The position numbers and the translations under genes were made by a program. Shown here piece after piece: positions 28,554 to 39,240 of a DNA stretch of 64,000 nt. The stretch covers positions 682,001 to 746,000 of the forward strand of contig NZ_QLTK01000001.1 in assembly GCF_003269035.1 (NCBI RefSeq), read 5' to 3'. The stretch is from Paraburkholderia bryophila. GTDB lineage: Bacteria > Pseudomonadota > Gammaproteobacteria > Burkholderiales > Burkholderiaceae. The notes under the pieces are model-generated. The model was not told the origin of the DNA. It did not search any database and saw only the letters and a program-made list of their open reading frames with translations. Within the stretch, counting starts at the first letter, position 1; each line of letters begins with the position of its first letter.

Positions 28554-29453
28554 ATGGATCTCATGAACGCCTACCCCACTCCGAAAGCCCGCGCGCTGTC
28601 TGGCACGCTCGCGGCATTGAGCGCCGCGCTGCTCATGGCGGCATGCGCCGGCCCGACCGCGGCGATCTCAACGGCATCGAATCCGGCCGCCACCCCCGCC
28701 AACGCGGCGCAACTGCAAGCCGCAATCGCCGGCCCGCAACGCGGCGAGAAGGCTCGCCAGCGCGACCTCTACCGTCATCCGCAAGAAACCTTGCAGTTCT
28801 TCCAACTGACGCCGTCGCAAACCGTACTGGAAATCGCGCCCGGCGGCGGTTGGTACACGGAAATCCTCGCGCCGTACCTCCGCGACCAGGGCAAGCTCTA
28901 CGAGGCCGAATACGACGGCCCGCAAGCCGTGCCATCGGCGGAAACGCAAGCGAATCGGGCCGCGTTCGCGCGCAAATTCGCCGCCGCGCCCGCCGTGTAC
29001 GGCAACGTGGTGGTCGGCACGCTGAAGGCCGGCCAGTTCAACGGTATCCCGGCGGATGCCCGCTTCGACCGCGTGCTGACCTTCCGCAACGTCCACAACT
29101 GGATCAAGGACGGCCAGATCGACGCCAACCTGCGTGCCTTCTACGCGGCGCTCAAACCCGGCGGAATACTCGGCGTCGAAGAACATCGCGCGGCGCCCGG
29201 CACCTCGCTGCAACAAACCATCGACAGCGGCTACGTGACCGAAGCCTACGTGATCGAGCACGCGCGCGCCGCCGGCTTCCAGTTGATCGGCCGCAGCGAA
29301 GTCAATAGCAATCCGCGTGACACGAAAGACTATCCGCACGGCGTCTGGTCGCTGCCGCCCACCTACGAAGGCGGCGACGTCGACCGGGCCAAATATGCCG
29401 CCATCGGCGAATCGGACCGCATGACCTTGCGCTTCCTGAAACCCGCGCAATAA
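28554..29453 (+). CDS. Exported methyltransferase-fold protein
   Basis: This 299-aa protein has an N-terminal signal ending at about Cys31 (LLMAAC), so it is exported and possibly lipidated, although the lipobox is imperfect. A class I SAM-methyltransferase fold follows. Motif I is TVLEIAPGGGWYTEIL at about 95-110, then RFDRVLTFRNVHNWI at about 170 and LKPGGILGVEEHR at about 205. Exported members of this family occur in proteobacteria, but SAM is not expected in the periplasm, so the reaction is unclear. ATG 28563, three codons in, is an alternative start. Confidence 0.82.
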   Translation: MDLMNAYPTPKARALSGTLAALSAALLMAACAGPTAAISTASNPAATPANAAQLQAAIAGPQRGEKARQRDLYRHPQETLQFFQLTPSQTVLEIAPGGGWYTEILAPYLRDQGKLYEAEYDGPQAVPSAETQANRAAFARKFAAAPAVYGNVVVGTLKAGQFNGIPADARFDRVLTFRNVHNWIKDGQIDANLRAFYAALKPGGILGVEEHRAAPGTSLQQTIDSGYVTEAYVIEHARAAGFQLIGRSEVNSNPRDTKDYPHGVWSLPPTYEGGDVDRAKYAAIGESDRMTLRFLKPAQ

Positions 29454-29504
29454 CGCCGTGGCGCCGGAAGGGCGTCCGCAGCGGCGTCCGCACGATGCGA
29501 CAGC

Positions 29505-29527
29505 GGGATGGCGCTTGACGCCATCCC
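29505..29527 (+). other. Perfect 9-bp stem-loop before the leu leader
   Basis: GGGATGGCG (29505-29513) pairs with CGCCATCCC (29519-29527) around CTTGA. No U-run follows. It could be a weak terminator of the methyltransferase gene or part of the leu leader control region; TTGACG inside it could serve as a -35. Confidence 0.45.
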
Positions 29528-29533
29528 AATAAT

Positions 29534-29632
29534 ATGTTCCTATTGCGCACTATGTACCGCGCCCAGACCATCCTATCGCTACTACTAGCCTCCTCTACCG
29601 GGCTAGGTCTGCTGCTGCGCGCTTCCATCTGA
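29534..29632 (+). CDS. Leucine-rich leader peptide of leuA (attenuation)
   Basis: This 32-codon frame starts MFLLRTMYRA and contains TILSLLLAS and GLGLLLRASI. Ten of its 32 residues are Leu, six encoded by CTA, a codon the neighbouring genes hardly use (three of them consecutive in LSLLLA). This is the classic design of a ribosome-stalling leader that senses charged leucyl-tRNA. It ends 123 bases before leuA. ATG 29552 in the same frame is an alternative start; neither has a good ribosome site. Downstream, CCGGT/ACCGG and GACCGG/CCGGTC pairings around 29682-29727 are mutually exclusive, but no U-tract terminator is evident. Confidence 0.72.
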   Translation: MFLLRTMYRAQTILSLLLASSTGLGLLLRASI

Positions 29633-29755
29633 ATCTGCTACACCCGAAGCACCGCTCAATTCCCCAGTAACTGACCCAGCCCCGGTTTCCGACCGGCGCG
29701 TCGTTGCATCTGTTCGTCGTCCGGTCGATTCCCAGCTTTCTGGTCTCACCCTCGG

Positions 29756-31483
29756 ATGATGAAAATGTTGAAGAACCCTGCTACCAAATACCGCTCGTTC
29801 AAGCCTATTAACTTGACGGATCGCCAATGGCCGTCGCGCACCATCACGCGCGCACCGATCTGGATGAGCACCGATCTGCGCGACGGCAATCAGGCGCTGT
29901 TCGAGCCGATGAACGCGCAGCGCAAGATGCGCATGTTCAAGACGCTGGTGCAGATCGGTTTCAAGGAAATCGAAGTCGCGTTTCCGTCCGCGTCGCAGAC
30001 CGACTTCAATTTCGTGCGCGAGCTGATCGAAGGCGGCCACATTCCGGACGACGTCACCATCGAAGTGTTGACGCAAGCTCGCGACGACCTGATCGAACGC
30101 ACCTTCGAGTCCTTGCGCGGCGTGCCGCGCGCGATCGTCCATCTGTACAACGCGACCGCGCCGGAATTCCGCAAGATCGTCTTCGGTCTCGAGAAGAGCG
30201 GCGTGAAGGAACTCGCGCAAAAAGCCGCGCGCACCATGAAGCGTCTCGCCGACGCATCGCCGGAAACGCACTTCACGCTGCAGTACAGCCCGGAAGTGTT
30301 CAGCGGCACCGAACTCGATTTCGCGAAGGAGGTCTGCGACGCCGTGTTCGACATCTGGCAACCGACGCCGGATCACAAGGCGATCGTCAACCTCCCCGCC
30401 ACCGTCGAAATGGCTACGCCGAACGTCTACGCGGACCAGATCGAATGGATGCACCGCAATCTCGCGCGCCGCGATTCGCTGATCGTCTCGGTCCACCCGC
30501 ATAACGACCGCGGCACGGCGGTCGCGGCGGCGGAACTCGCGGTCATGGCCGGCGCGGATCGCGTCGAAGGCTGCCTGTTCGGCAATGGCGAACGCACCGG
30601 CAATGTCGACCTCGTGACGCTCGCGTTGAATCTGTACACGCAGGGCGTCGATCCCGAGCTCGATTTCTCGAACATCAACGAAGTCGCGCGCACCGCGGAA
30701 GAGTGCACGCAGTTGCCGGTGCACCCGCGTCATCCGTATGTCGGCGATCTGGTGTTCACGGCGTTCTCCGGTTCGCATCAGGACGCGATCAAGAAGGGTT
30801 TCGCCGTGCAGAAACCGGACGCGTTGTGGGAAGTGCCGTACATGCCGATCGATCCGAGCGACCTTGGCCGCACCTACGATTCGGTGATTCGCGTGAACAG
30901 CCAGTCGGGTAAAGGCGGCATTGCGTATCTGCTCGAACAGAGCTACGGCGTGGTGTTGCCGCGCCGCCTGCAGGTGGATTTCAGCTCGGCGGTGCAGCGC
31001 TTTACCGACGAAAGCGGCCAGGAAGTCACGCCCGCGCAGATCTGGGCCTTGTTCCAGGAAGAGTATGTGCAGAACGTCGCGCCGATTCATTACATCGGCC
31101 ACAACCTGTCCGAGCGCGACGGACGTGAACACATCAAGCTCACGGTCGAGATCAACGGCGAGCGCCGCGTGGTGAGCGGCGAAGGCAATGGCCCGCTGGA
31201 TGCGCTGATGCACGCCATCGGCGCGCCGGTGCGGATCCAGCACTATGAAGAACGCTCGCTGACGCAAGGCGCGGATTCGCGCGCGGTGGCCGTCGCCGAA
31301 ATGGCCGGCGCCGAGGTGGCGGGCAGCGCGTTTGGCGTCGGCATCGACGCCAATCTGGTGACCGCCTCGATTCGCGCGGTGATTAGCGGCGTCAATCGTG
31401 CTTATGCACGCGCGAATGCGCAGGCGAAGGCAAGCTTCTTCGACGCGGCATTGAACGATGCGGCGCAAGACGTAGCCGTGTGA
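29756..31483 (+). CDS. leuA: 2-isopropylmalate synthase
   Basis: This 575-aa protein (570-aa class) condenses acetyl-CoA with 2-oxoisovalerate, the first leucine-specific step. The DRE-TIM barrel has [14 protein letters not shown] near residue 40 and the metal ligands [18 protein letters not shown] near 245, followed by [13 protein letters not shown]. The C-terminal LeuA dimer/regulatory domain (about 430-575) should bind leucine for feedback. Three in-frame ATGs (29756, 29759, 29765) compete for the start; 29765 gives the common [12 protein letters not shown] start. It is preceded by a Leu-rich leader and followed by a terminator. Confidence 0.97.
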   Translation: MMKMLKNPATKYRSFKPINLTDRQWPSRTITRAPIWMSTDLRDGNQALFEPMNAQRKMRMFKTLVQIGFKEIEVAFPSASQTDFNFVRELIEGGHIPDDVTIEVLTQARDDLIERTFESLRGVPRAIVHLYNATAPEFRKIVFGLEKSGVKELAQKAARTMKRLADASPETHFTLQYSPEVFSGTELDFAKEVCDAVFDIWQPTPDHKAIVNLPATVEMATPNVYADQIEWMHRNLARRDSLIVSVHPHNDRGTAVAAAELAVMAGADRVEGCLFGNGERTGNVDLVTLALNLYTQGVDPELDFSNINEVARTAEECTQLPVHPRHPYVGDLVFTAFSGSHQDAIKKGFAVQKPDALWEVPYMPIDPSDLGRTYDSVIRVNSQSGKGGIAYLLEQSYGVVLPRRLQVDFSSAVQRFTDESGQEVTPAQIWALFQEEYVQNVAPIHYIGHNLSERDGREHIKLTVEINGERRVVSGEGNGPLDALMHAIGAPVRIQHYEERSLTQGADSRAVAVAEMAGAEVAGSAFGVGIDANLVTASIRAVISGVNRAYARANAQAKASFFDAALNDAAQDVAV

Positions 31484-31518
31484 AATAGCTAGCCTGCAAT
31501 GGATGGCGGGGCTTGTCC

Positions 31519-31552
31519 AGGGGCGTCCGGTTCATTCCGGACGCCCCTTTTC
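31519..31552 (+). terminator. Rho-independent terminator after leuA
   Basis: AGGGGCGTCCGG pairs with CCGGACGCCCCT around TTCATT, followed by TTT. The rest of 31484-32081 holds only this terminator and a LysR remnant. Confidence 0.88.
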
Positions 31553-31849
31553 CATTGGCCGCGATGGTTGTCCGCAAAGCACGTCGTGCTCGTTCTGCAA
31601 TACCGGATTGCGCCCCACGCTCTTTCAGCGGGAAAGCGACCCTGCGATAGTTGCGCCGTCTTCTTCCCGAACTTTCGATTCCGGTTCAAAGGAGACTCAG
31701 GCAGTTTTCTATCGACATGAATGCGACAGTGCAACCAATGAACGTTGAATACGCCAAAGCAGAAGGACGTGGCCTCGTCCTGTACAAAACGCTGGCGGGA
31801 CTGGCGGTGTGAGTGGCTTCAGGCATCGCTCTGTCGACCTATCTGCCGG

Positions 31850-32077
31850 CCGGTCGGAGATGTGTAAACTCACGTTGAGGGACGGGTGACGATCGATCAA
31901 CACCCGCAAGTCTGGAATCAGCACATACCCGGCCAGAATGCATGGCACGCTGATGCCGACCGAGCCCAATACCTTATCGCCGCGCGACGCGAGATCGTCG
32001 GCGAGCCTCGCCGCATTGCCTGAGATCCGCTTCGCGTGTTCGAGAAAGAGCCGGCCGTCGTCGGCCAACCGAACCTG
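31850..32077 (-). pseudogene. LysR-family regulator remnant
   Basis: About 75 codons on the minus strand read QVRLADDGRLFLEHAKRISG, then GDKVLGSVGIS and VLIDRHPSLNVSLHISDR, closely resembling the linker and first part of a LysR effector domain. There is no N-terminal helix-turn-helix and no C-terminal half. The fragment starts where the upstream ABC gene ends and dissolves into unrelated frame after SDRPAD. It is a truncated relic, probably left by a rearrangement at this junction. Confidence 0.65.
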
Positions 32078-32081
32078 ATAC

Positions 32082-32855
32082 TCAACCTCGCTCAGTCCAC
32101 GAGTCCGGCAGACTATGCGTCAACGTCGACACGAAGCGCGCCGTTTCCGGCTCACGCGGTTGCATGAAGATCTCGCGCGACGGCCCCGCTTCTTTCACCA
32201 CGCCGTTATTCAGAAACACCACGTCGCGCGCAATCGTCGCGGCGAGTCGCAGGTCGTGCGTGGCCATCAGCATCGTCATGCCTTCGGTGGCAAGTTGCTT
32301 GAGCACTTCGACCACTTCGGCGGCGAGACCCGGATCGAGCGCCGAAGTCGGTTCGTCGCACAACAGCACTTCCGGCGACGGCGCCAACGCCCGCGCAATC
32401 GCCACGCGCTGTTGCTGACCGCCGGAGAGCGTGGCCGGCCACGCGTCCGCCTTGTGTGCAATGCCGACTTTTTCCAGCAATTCATCGGCGCGCACGCGCG
32501 CTTTTTCCTTGTCCCACTTCTGCACGGTCAGCAGGCCTTCCATCACGTTCTGCCGCACTGTCAGATGCGGAAACAACTGGAAGTTCTGAAACACCATGCC
32601 GGTGCGACGGCGAATCGTCAGCACCGCATCTCGCGACGGTTTTTCATCGCGACTGAATTCGAGCCGCTGATCGCCGAGTTCGAGTGACCCTGCTTCAGGA
32701 ATTTCCAGCAGGTTCACGCAGCGCAACAGCGTGCTCTTGCCGCTGCCGGACGGACCGATCAGGGCCGTGACATTGCCCGGCTCGAGTTTCAGATCCACCG
32801 AACTGAGCACGCGCTGGCCACCGAAATACTTGTCGATTTTTTCCAGTCGGATCAT
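32082..32855 (-). CDS. Polar amino acid ABC transporter ATP-binding protein
   Basis: This 257-aa ATPase has Walker A GPSGSGKST near residue 34, the signature LSGGQQQRVAIARAL, Walker B VLLCDEPTSALD and the switch His in ATHDLRLA. It powers import through the permease encoded immediately upstream, with which it overlaps by one base (TGATG). The 24-residue tail after FVSTLTHS is slightly unusual and ends against a LysR relic. The family (PAAT, GlnQ/TcyN type) imports cystine or other polar amino acids. Confidence 0.94.
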   Translation of the reverse strand: MIRLEKIDKYFGGQRVLSSVDLKLEPGNVTALIGPSGSGKSTLLRCVNLLEIPEAGSLELGDQRLEFSRDEKPSRDAVLTIRRRTGMVFQNFQLFPHLTVRQNVMEGLLTVQKWDKEKARVRADELLEKVGIAHKADAWPATLSGGQQQRVAIARALAPSPEVLLCDEPTSALDPGLAAEVVEVLKQLATEGMTMLMATHDLRLAATIARDVVFLNNGVVKEAGPSREIFMQPREPETARFVSTLTHSLPDSWTERG

Positions 32856-33532
32856 CAGTTACCTGCCTGGAAAAGTGCGTGACGGCCAAACTTGCGTTCG
32901 AGCCTGACTTGCGCCGACGACAACACCGAACTGAACACCAGATACACCAGCGCCGCTTCGGTATAGAGAATCAGCGGTTCGTAGGTGACCGAGGCGATCC
33001 GCTGCGCCGCCTGAAATACTTCCGGCACCGTCAGCACGGCCGCCAGCGAGGTATCCTTGACCAGCGCGATAAACGAATTCGACAACGGCGGCAGCGCCAC
33101 GCGCGCCGCCTGCGGCAAGATCGCGCGACGCAGTGCCTGGCTGCGCGTCATCCCCATCGAATAGGCGGCTTCCCACTGCCCTTTCGGTATCGATTCGATC
33201 ACGCCGCGAATCACTTCGGAGTTGTAGGCGCCCACGTTCAGCGAAAAACCGATAATGGCCGCCGTCAACGGATCGAGCACGATGCCCACATTCGGCAAGC
33301 CGTAGAAGATCACGAACAGTTGCACGAGCAACGGTGAGCCGCGAAACAGCCACACGTAAAAACGCACGATCGCCACCGCCCACTTCGGCCCGAACAGCCG
33401 CACCAGCGCGACGACGAACGCCAGCACAATGCCGATCGCGAACGACGCCAGCGTCAGCGGCACGGTGAATACCAGCCCCGCATACAGCAGGGGCCACAGC
33501 GAATGCGCCATCAGATGCAACCATGCCGGCAT
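32855..33532 (-). CDS. Polar amino acid ABC transporter permease
   Basis: This 225-aa protein has five predicted helices and the HisM/GlnP-type permease fold. The EAA loop is EAAYSMGMTRSQALRRAILPQA at about residues 133-154. FRGSPLLVQLFVIFYGLP is the usual early block. It overlaps the ATPase gene by one base and is 22 bp downstream of the binding-protein gene. A single permease gene implies a homodimeric channel. Confidence 0.94.
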   Translation of the reverse strand: MPAWLHLMAHSLWPLLYAGLVFTVPLTLASFAIGIVLAFVVALVRLFGPKWAVAIVRFYVWLFRGSPLLVQLFVIFYGLPNVGIVLDPLTAAIIGFSLNVGAYNSEVIRGVIESIPKGQWEAAYSMGMTRSQALRRAILPQAARVALPPLSNSFIALVKDTSLAAVLTVPEVFQAAQRIASVTYEPLILYTEAALVYLVFSSVLSSAQVRLERKFGRHALFQAGN

Positions 33533-33554
33533 GATTCAGACTCGCGGTGGGGGC

Positions 33555-34343
33555 TTACTGGGAAACGTCTTTGCCGAAGTACTTCTGCGAGATCTTCTCG
33601 TAGGTGCCGTCTTTCTTGATGTCGGCGAGAGCCTTGTTGATTGCCGCCACGAGTTCCGGGCTGCCCTTGCGGATCAGCACCGCGGACTTGTCGCTGCTGT
33701 CCGACGACGTGTCGAGCGCAACGATCTTCACCTTGGCGTCCGGCTTGTGTTTCTTGAAGTCGAGGAACGACAGCGAATCGTTGACGGTCGCATCCACGCG
33801 GCCCGAGGTCAGCAGATCGATCGACTCGTTGAAGCCTTGCACGGGGATCACTTCCGCGCCGTGCGCTGCCGCGATCTTGCCGAAGTTGCTGGTCAGTGTG
33901 TTGGCCGACTTCTTGCCCTTCAGGTCGTCGAAATTCTTCAACGTGGTATTGCTCGACTGCACGATCAGCGCCGCGTGCGACGTGATGTACGGGTCCGAGA
34001 AGTCGTATTTGACCTTGCGCGCGTCGGTAATCGCCACTTCATTGATCACCGCGTCGTAGCGGTTCACGTCGAGACCGGCAATCAACCCGTCCCACTTACC
34101 TTCCACGAATTGCGGCTTGACGCCCAGGCGCTGCGCGATCTGCGTGCCGATCTCCACGTCGAAGCCGGTCAGCTTGCCGGACTCGTCGTGATACGTGAAG
34201 GGGGCATAAGTGCCTTCCGTGCCGATCTTCAGCACGCCGGCGGCTTTGATCTGCGCGAGTTCGTCGGCGGCGAAGGCCGAGCTGATGGCAACGGCTTGGA
34301 ACAGCGCGATCAACAGAATGGAACGAATCGACTTCGACTTCAT
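33555..34343 (-). CDS. Polar amino acid (cystine-type) ABC transporter binding protein
   Basis: This 262-aa protein has a Sec signal ending SSAFA at about residue 25 and an SBP_bac_3 fold. Ligand-site blocks are GTEGTYAPFTYHDESGKLTGFDVEI, VEGKWDGLIAGLDVNRYDAVI and the TSNFGKIAA loop. It delivers substrate to the permease and ATPase encoded downstream. The layout resembles FliY/TcyJ-type cystine binders, but specificity is inferred only. Confidence 0.92.
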   Translation of the reverse strand: MKSKSIRSILLIALFQAVAISSAFAADELAQIKAAGVLKIGTEGTYAPFTYHDESGKLTGFDVEIGTQIAQRLGVKPQFVEGKWDGLIAGLDVNRYDAVINEVAITDARKVKYDFSDPYITSHAALIVQSSNTTLKNFDDLKGKKSANTLTSNFGKIAAAHGAEVIPVQGFNESIDLLTSGRVDATVNDSLSFLDFKKHKPDAKVKIVALDTSSDSSDKSAVLIRKGSPELVAAINKALADIKKDGTYEKISQKYFGKDVSQ

Positions 34344-34647
34344 CAGGTAGCTCCGTCAGGTTTGCTGCATCAATGATGCTTGGGCAGGGCCCGCCGCGCT
34401 TGCGCCCGGCAGAGTGGGCGGACTGTAGCAAAGCGCTCACGCTTTTACAAAGGATCAGGTTTCCGATCAATATGCGCATACGTGCTAAGGCGACAGCCGC
34501 GACCGATTACACGTTGTCGAATACGACGTTATAGCAGATAGCGCGAACGGCATGCATCGCATCATGGAACACGGGCGGGACGCCATCGGGGAAAACACGG
34601 GAGGGGTGCGGCCCGGGCCAACGCGCCGGCCAAGGCCTGGCCGCAAG
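34344..34647. other. Intergenic region upstream of the ABC importer operon
   Basis: These 304 bases must carry the importer promoter. An A/T-richer segment lies near 34440-34475. No operator or RNA element is recognised. Confidence 0.45.
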
Positions 34648-34682
34648 AGAAAAAGCGGCGCCATGGAAAACCACGGCGCCGC
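34648..34682 (-). terminator. Terminator of the pyrimidine catabolic operon
   Basis: On the minus strand, GCGGCGCCGTGG pairs with CCATGGCGCCGC (one mismatch) across TTTT, followed by TTTTTCTC. It lies 22 bases past the dihydropyrimidinase stop. Confidence 0.88.
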
Positions 34683-34704
34683 CCCTGGCTGGTCTATAGA
34701 AAGC

Positions 34705-36168
<1,464 letters not shown>

Positions 36169-36228
36169 TTATGAACTGCTGGTTTCGGTGCTACCTCTAT
36201 CCATTGCGCTCGCATCAGGCATCAGGCA

Positions 36229-37740
36229 CTAGGCGCTCGCTACTCGCGCGCTCGTTCCCTTGCTGAGCTTCATCCACGCGCTGTACACGATCGACGCCAA
36301 CGCGAGTCCGACAAACCACGCGTACGTATAGAGCGTATTGAAGATCGCCGGCACGTTCGGAAACGAAGCCGGAAACGCGGTATGCAAAAAGCCCGGCAGA
36401 TTCGGCAGCACGCCGATCACCAGGGCGACCACCGCGCCGATATTCCAGCCGCCGGTGTAGCTATACTCGCCGTGTTCGTCGAACAGTTCGCGCGGATCCA
36501 GACGCGTGCCGCGAATCAGGAAGTAATCGACCATCAGAATGCCCGCCACCGGTCCGAGCAACGCCGAATAGCCGACCAGCCACGTGAAGATATAGCCCTG
36601 GGTGGTGGCGAGAATCTTCCACGGCATCATCACGATCGCGATGGTCGCGGTGATCATGCCGCCGGCGCGATACGAAATCCCCTTCGGCCACAGGCTCGAA
36701 AAATCATAAGCCGGGCCGACGAGATTGGCGGCGAGATTGCAGCACATCGTGTCGAGCGTCAGGATGATCAGTGCGACGCCCACGCCGATGCCGGTCATGC
36801 GGCTCGTCAGGTCGATCGGATCCCAGATCGCCTTGCCGTAAATCACCACCGTTGCCGACGTCACCACCACCGAGATCACCGAGAGCAAGGCCATCGGCAC
36901 CGGCAGCCCGATCGACTGCCCGACGATCTGATCGCGCTGCGTTTTCGCGAAACGCGTGAAGTCGGGGATATTCAGCGCGAGCGTCGCCCAGAAACCGACC
37001 ATGGCGGTGAGACCCGGCCAGAATGTGACCCAGAAAAGACCCTCCTTCTTGCCGCCCGGCACGAATTGCGACGGCGCCGACAACATGGAACCGAGGCCGC
37101 CCGCTTTCGAGGTCGCCCACCAGACGAGCGCGATACACATCACGATCTTGATCGGCGCGGACCAGCTTTCGAGCCAGCGGATCGAATCGGTGCCGTGCAC
37201 GATGAAGTAAATCTGCAAGGCCCAGAACACCAGGAAGCACGCGAGCTGCGCGAGCGAGATGTCGAGGAACGGCAAGGCCGCGCCATGCAGCGCGTTACCG
37301 GTGAGTATGTTCAGCAGCGTGTAGATCGCACTGCCGCCGAGCCACGTCTGAATGCCGTACCAGCCGCACGCGACGATCGCGCGCAACATGGCCGGCAATT
37401 TCGCGCCTTGTGTGCCGAACGAGGAGCGCACCAGCACCGCATACGGAATACCGTGCTTCGCGCCGGCGTGGCCGATCAGCAGCATCGGCACCAGCACGAT
37501 CAGATTGCCGAGCAGCACGGTCGCGACCGCCTGCCACGGCGACATGCCCTCTTCCGTCAAACCGGCCGCAAGCATGTACGACGCGATGTTCATCACCATC
37601 CCCACCCACAGCGCGGCGAAGTGATACCACCTCCACGTGCGTTGCGCGACGCCGGTCGGCGCAAGGTCGTCGTTGTAAAGACTGCTGCCCTGCGCGCCGG
37701 CCGCGAACTGCGGATCGGCGGGTTGCGCTGTCTGCTTCAT
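36229..37740 (-). CDS. NCS1-family nucleobase:cation symporter
   Basis: This 503-aa inner-membrane protein has 12 predicted helices. Family blocks include YNDDLAPTGVAQRTWRWYHFA at the start, LWVGMVMNIASYMLAAGL and GMSPWQA. NCS1 proteins import uracil, thymine, allantoin or hydantoins with Na+ or H+. Its place between preA and the dihydropyrimidinase gene points to uracil/thymine or dihydropyrimidine uptake. No frameshift or truncation is seen. Confidence 0.93.
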   Translation of the reverse strand: MKQTAQPADPQFAAGAQGSSLYNDDLAPTGVAQRTWRWYHFAALWVGMVMNIASYMLAAGLTEEGMSPWQAVATVLLGNLIVLVPMLLIGHAGAKHGIPYAVLVRSSFGTQGAKLPAMLRAIVACGWYGIQTWLGGSAIYTLLNILTGNALHGAALPFLDISLAQLACFLVFWALQIYFIVHGTDSIRWLESWSAPIKIVMCIALVWWATSKAGGLGSMLSAPSQFVPGGKKEGLFWVTFWPGLTAMVGFWATLALNIPDFTRFAKTQRDQIVGQSIGLPVPMALLSVISVVVTSATVVIYGKAIWDPIDLTSRMTGIGVGVALIILTLDTMCCNLAANLVGPAYDFSSLWPKGISYRAGGMITATIAIVMMPWKILATTQGYIFTWLVGYSALLGPVAGILMVDYFLIRGTRLDPRELFDEHGEYSYTGGWNIGAVVALVIGVLPNLPGFLHTAFPASFPNVPAIFNTLYTYAWFVGLALASIVYSAWMKLSKGTSARVASA

Positions 37741-37813
37741 CGAAAGATCTCCACTGGATCGTTGAGGCCCGCGCGGCTTCTAATGGCGCTTCAGGCCTTT
37801 GGGGAATGCCGTA

Positions 37814-39142
37814 TCAGGCTGCCTTGGCCGCGTGCGTAGGCTCGGCGGTGTCGGCCGCTGGCGCTGCGGCCGGCTCCGCCGCGTTCACGCGCGCCGGGTT
37901 GTTCGGATGCGTGGTCCAGTTCGCGTACTCGCCCTGATCCACGCGTTCCATCGTGATGCACTGCTCGACCGGACAGACATGCATGCACAGATTGCAGCCG
38001 ACACACTCGGAGTCCATCACTTCAAAATGCCGGACGCCATCTTTTTCTTTCATGATCGCCTGGTGCGCCGTGTCCTCGCAGGCGATATGGCACAGGCCGC
38101 ATTGAATGCACTTGTCCTGATCGATGCGCGCCTTGATGTCGTATTTGAGGTTCAGGTACTTCCAGTCGGTGACGTTCGGCACCGCGCGGCCGCGGATCTC
38201 GTCGAGCGTGGCATAGCCCTTCTCGTCCATCCAGTTCGACAGGCCGTCGGCGAGATCGGAGACGATGCGAAAACCGTAGTGCATCGCCGCCGTACAGACC
38301 TGCACGCTGCCGGCGCCGAGCACCATGAATTCGGCCGCATCGCGCCACGTTGAAATACCGCCGATGCCCGAGATCGGCAGGTTCGGCGTTTCGACGTCGC
38401 GAGCGATTTCCGCGACCATGTTCAGCGCGATCGGCTTCACCGCGGGACCGCAGTAGCCGCCATGCGTGCCCTTGCCGTCGACCATCGGCAGCGGCGCCAT
38501 CGCGTCGAGGTCGACCGCGACGATCGAGTTGATCGTGTTGATCAGCGACACGCCATCCGCACCGCCTTTATAAGCCGCGCGCGAACCGAGGCGGATGTCG
38601 CTGATATTCGGTGTGAGCTTGACGAGGCACGGCAGCTTGCTGCCCTCCTTCACCCAGCGCGTGACCATCTCGATGTACTCGGGCACCTGGCCGACCGCCG
38701 CGCCCATGCCGCGTTCGCTCATGCCGTGCGGGCAGCCGAAATTCAGTTCGACCGCGTCGGCGCCGGTATCTTCGACGAGCGGCAGAATCCACTTCCAGTC
38801 GCGTTCGTTGCACGGCACCATCAGCGAGACGATCATCGCGCGATCGGGCCAGTCGCGTTTGACCTGCGCGATCTCGCGCAGATTGACGTCGAGCGGACGG
38901 TCGGTGATCAGTTCGATATTGTTCAGCCCCGCGATCCGCTGGCCGTTCCATTGCACCGCGCCGTAGCGCGAGCTGACGTTCACCACGTGCGGGTCGAGGC
39001 CCAGCGTCTTCCACACCACGCCGCCCCAGCCCGCTTCGAAGGCGCGGTTCACGTTGTAGGCTTTGTCGGTGGGCGGCGCGGACGCGAGCCAGAAAGGATT
39101 CGGCGAGGTAATGCCGGCAATCGTACAGCGCAGATCGGCCAT
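37814..39142 (-). CDS. preA: NAD-dependent dihydropyrimidine dehydrogenase subunit PreA
   Basis: This 442-aa protein has a dihydroorotate-dehydrogenase-like FMN barrel (about 1-320) followed by two 4Fe-4S ferredoxin motifs, CIQCGLCHIACED and CVGCNLCMHVCPV. NFGCPHGMSERGMG carries the cysteine that corresponds to the catalytic Cys of mammalian DPD. With PreT it reduces uracil and thymine using NADH. The Ala/Pro-rich tail of about 35 residues is an extension. The gene lies 98 bp downstream of preT. Confidence 0.95.
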   Translation of the reverse strand: MADLRCTIAGITSPNPFWLASAPPTDKAYNVNRAFEAGWGGVVWKTLGLDPHVVNVSSRYGAVQWNGQRIAGLNNIELITDRPLDVNLREIAQVKRDWPDRAMIVSLMVPCNERDWKWILPLVEDTGADAVELNFGCPHGMSERGMGAAVGQVPEYIEMVTRWVKEGSKLPCLVKLTPNISDIRLGSRAAYKGGADGVSLINTINSIVAVDLDAMAPLPMVDGKGTHGGYCGPAVKPIALNMVAEIARDVETPNLPISGIGGISTWRDAAEFMVLGAGSVQVCTAAMHYGFRIVSDLADGLSNWMDEKGYATLDEIRGRAVPNVTDWKYLNLKYDIKARIDQDKCIQCGLCHIACEDTAHQAIMKEKDGVRHFEVMDSECVGCNLCMHVCPVEQCITMERVDQGEYANWTTHPNNPARVNAAEPAAAPAADTAEPTHAAKAA

Positions 39143-39240
39143 GTTCGGCTCCTTGGGGACGGCTATTCTTTGTCTGGGTGTTCGGATGCGTGTTGCTCGC
39201 GGCGGGCGTCGTCGGCGTCAGCCGTGCGCCGTGTTTCGGC

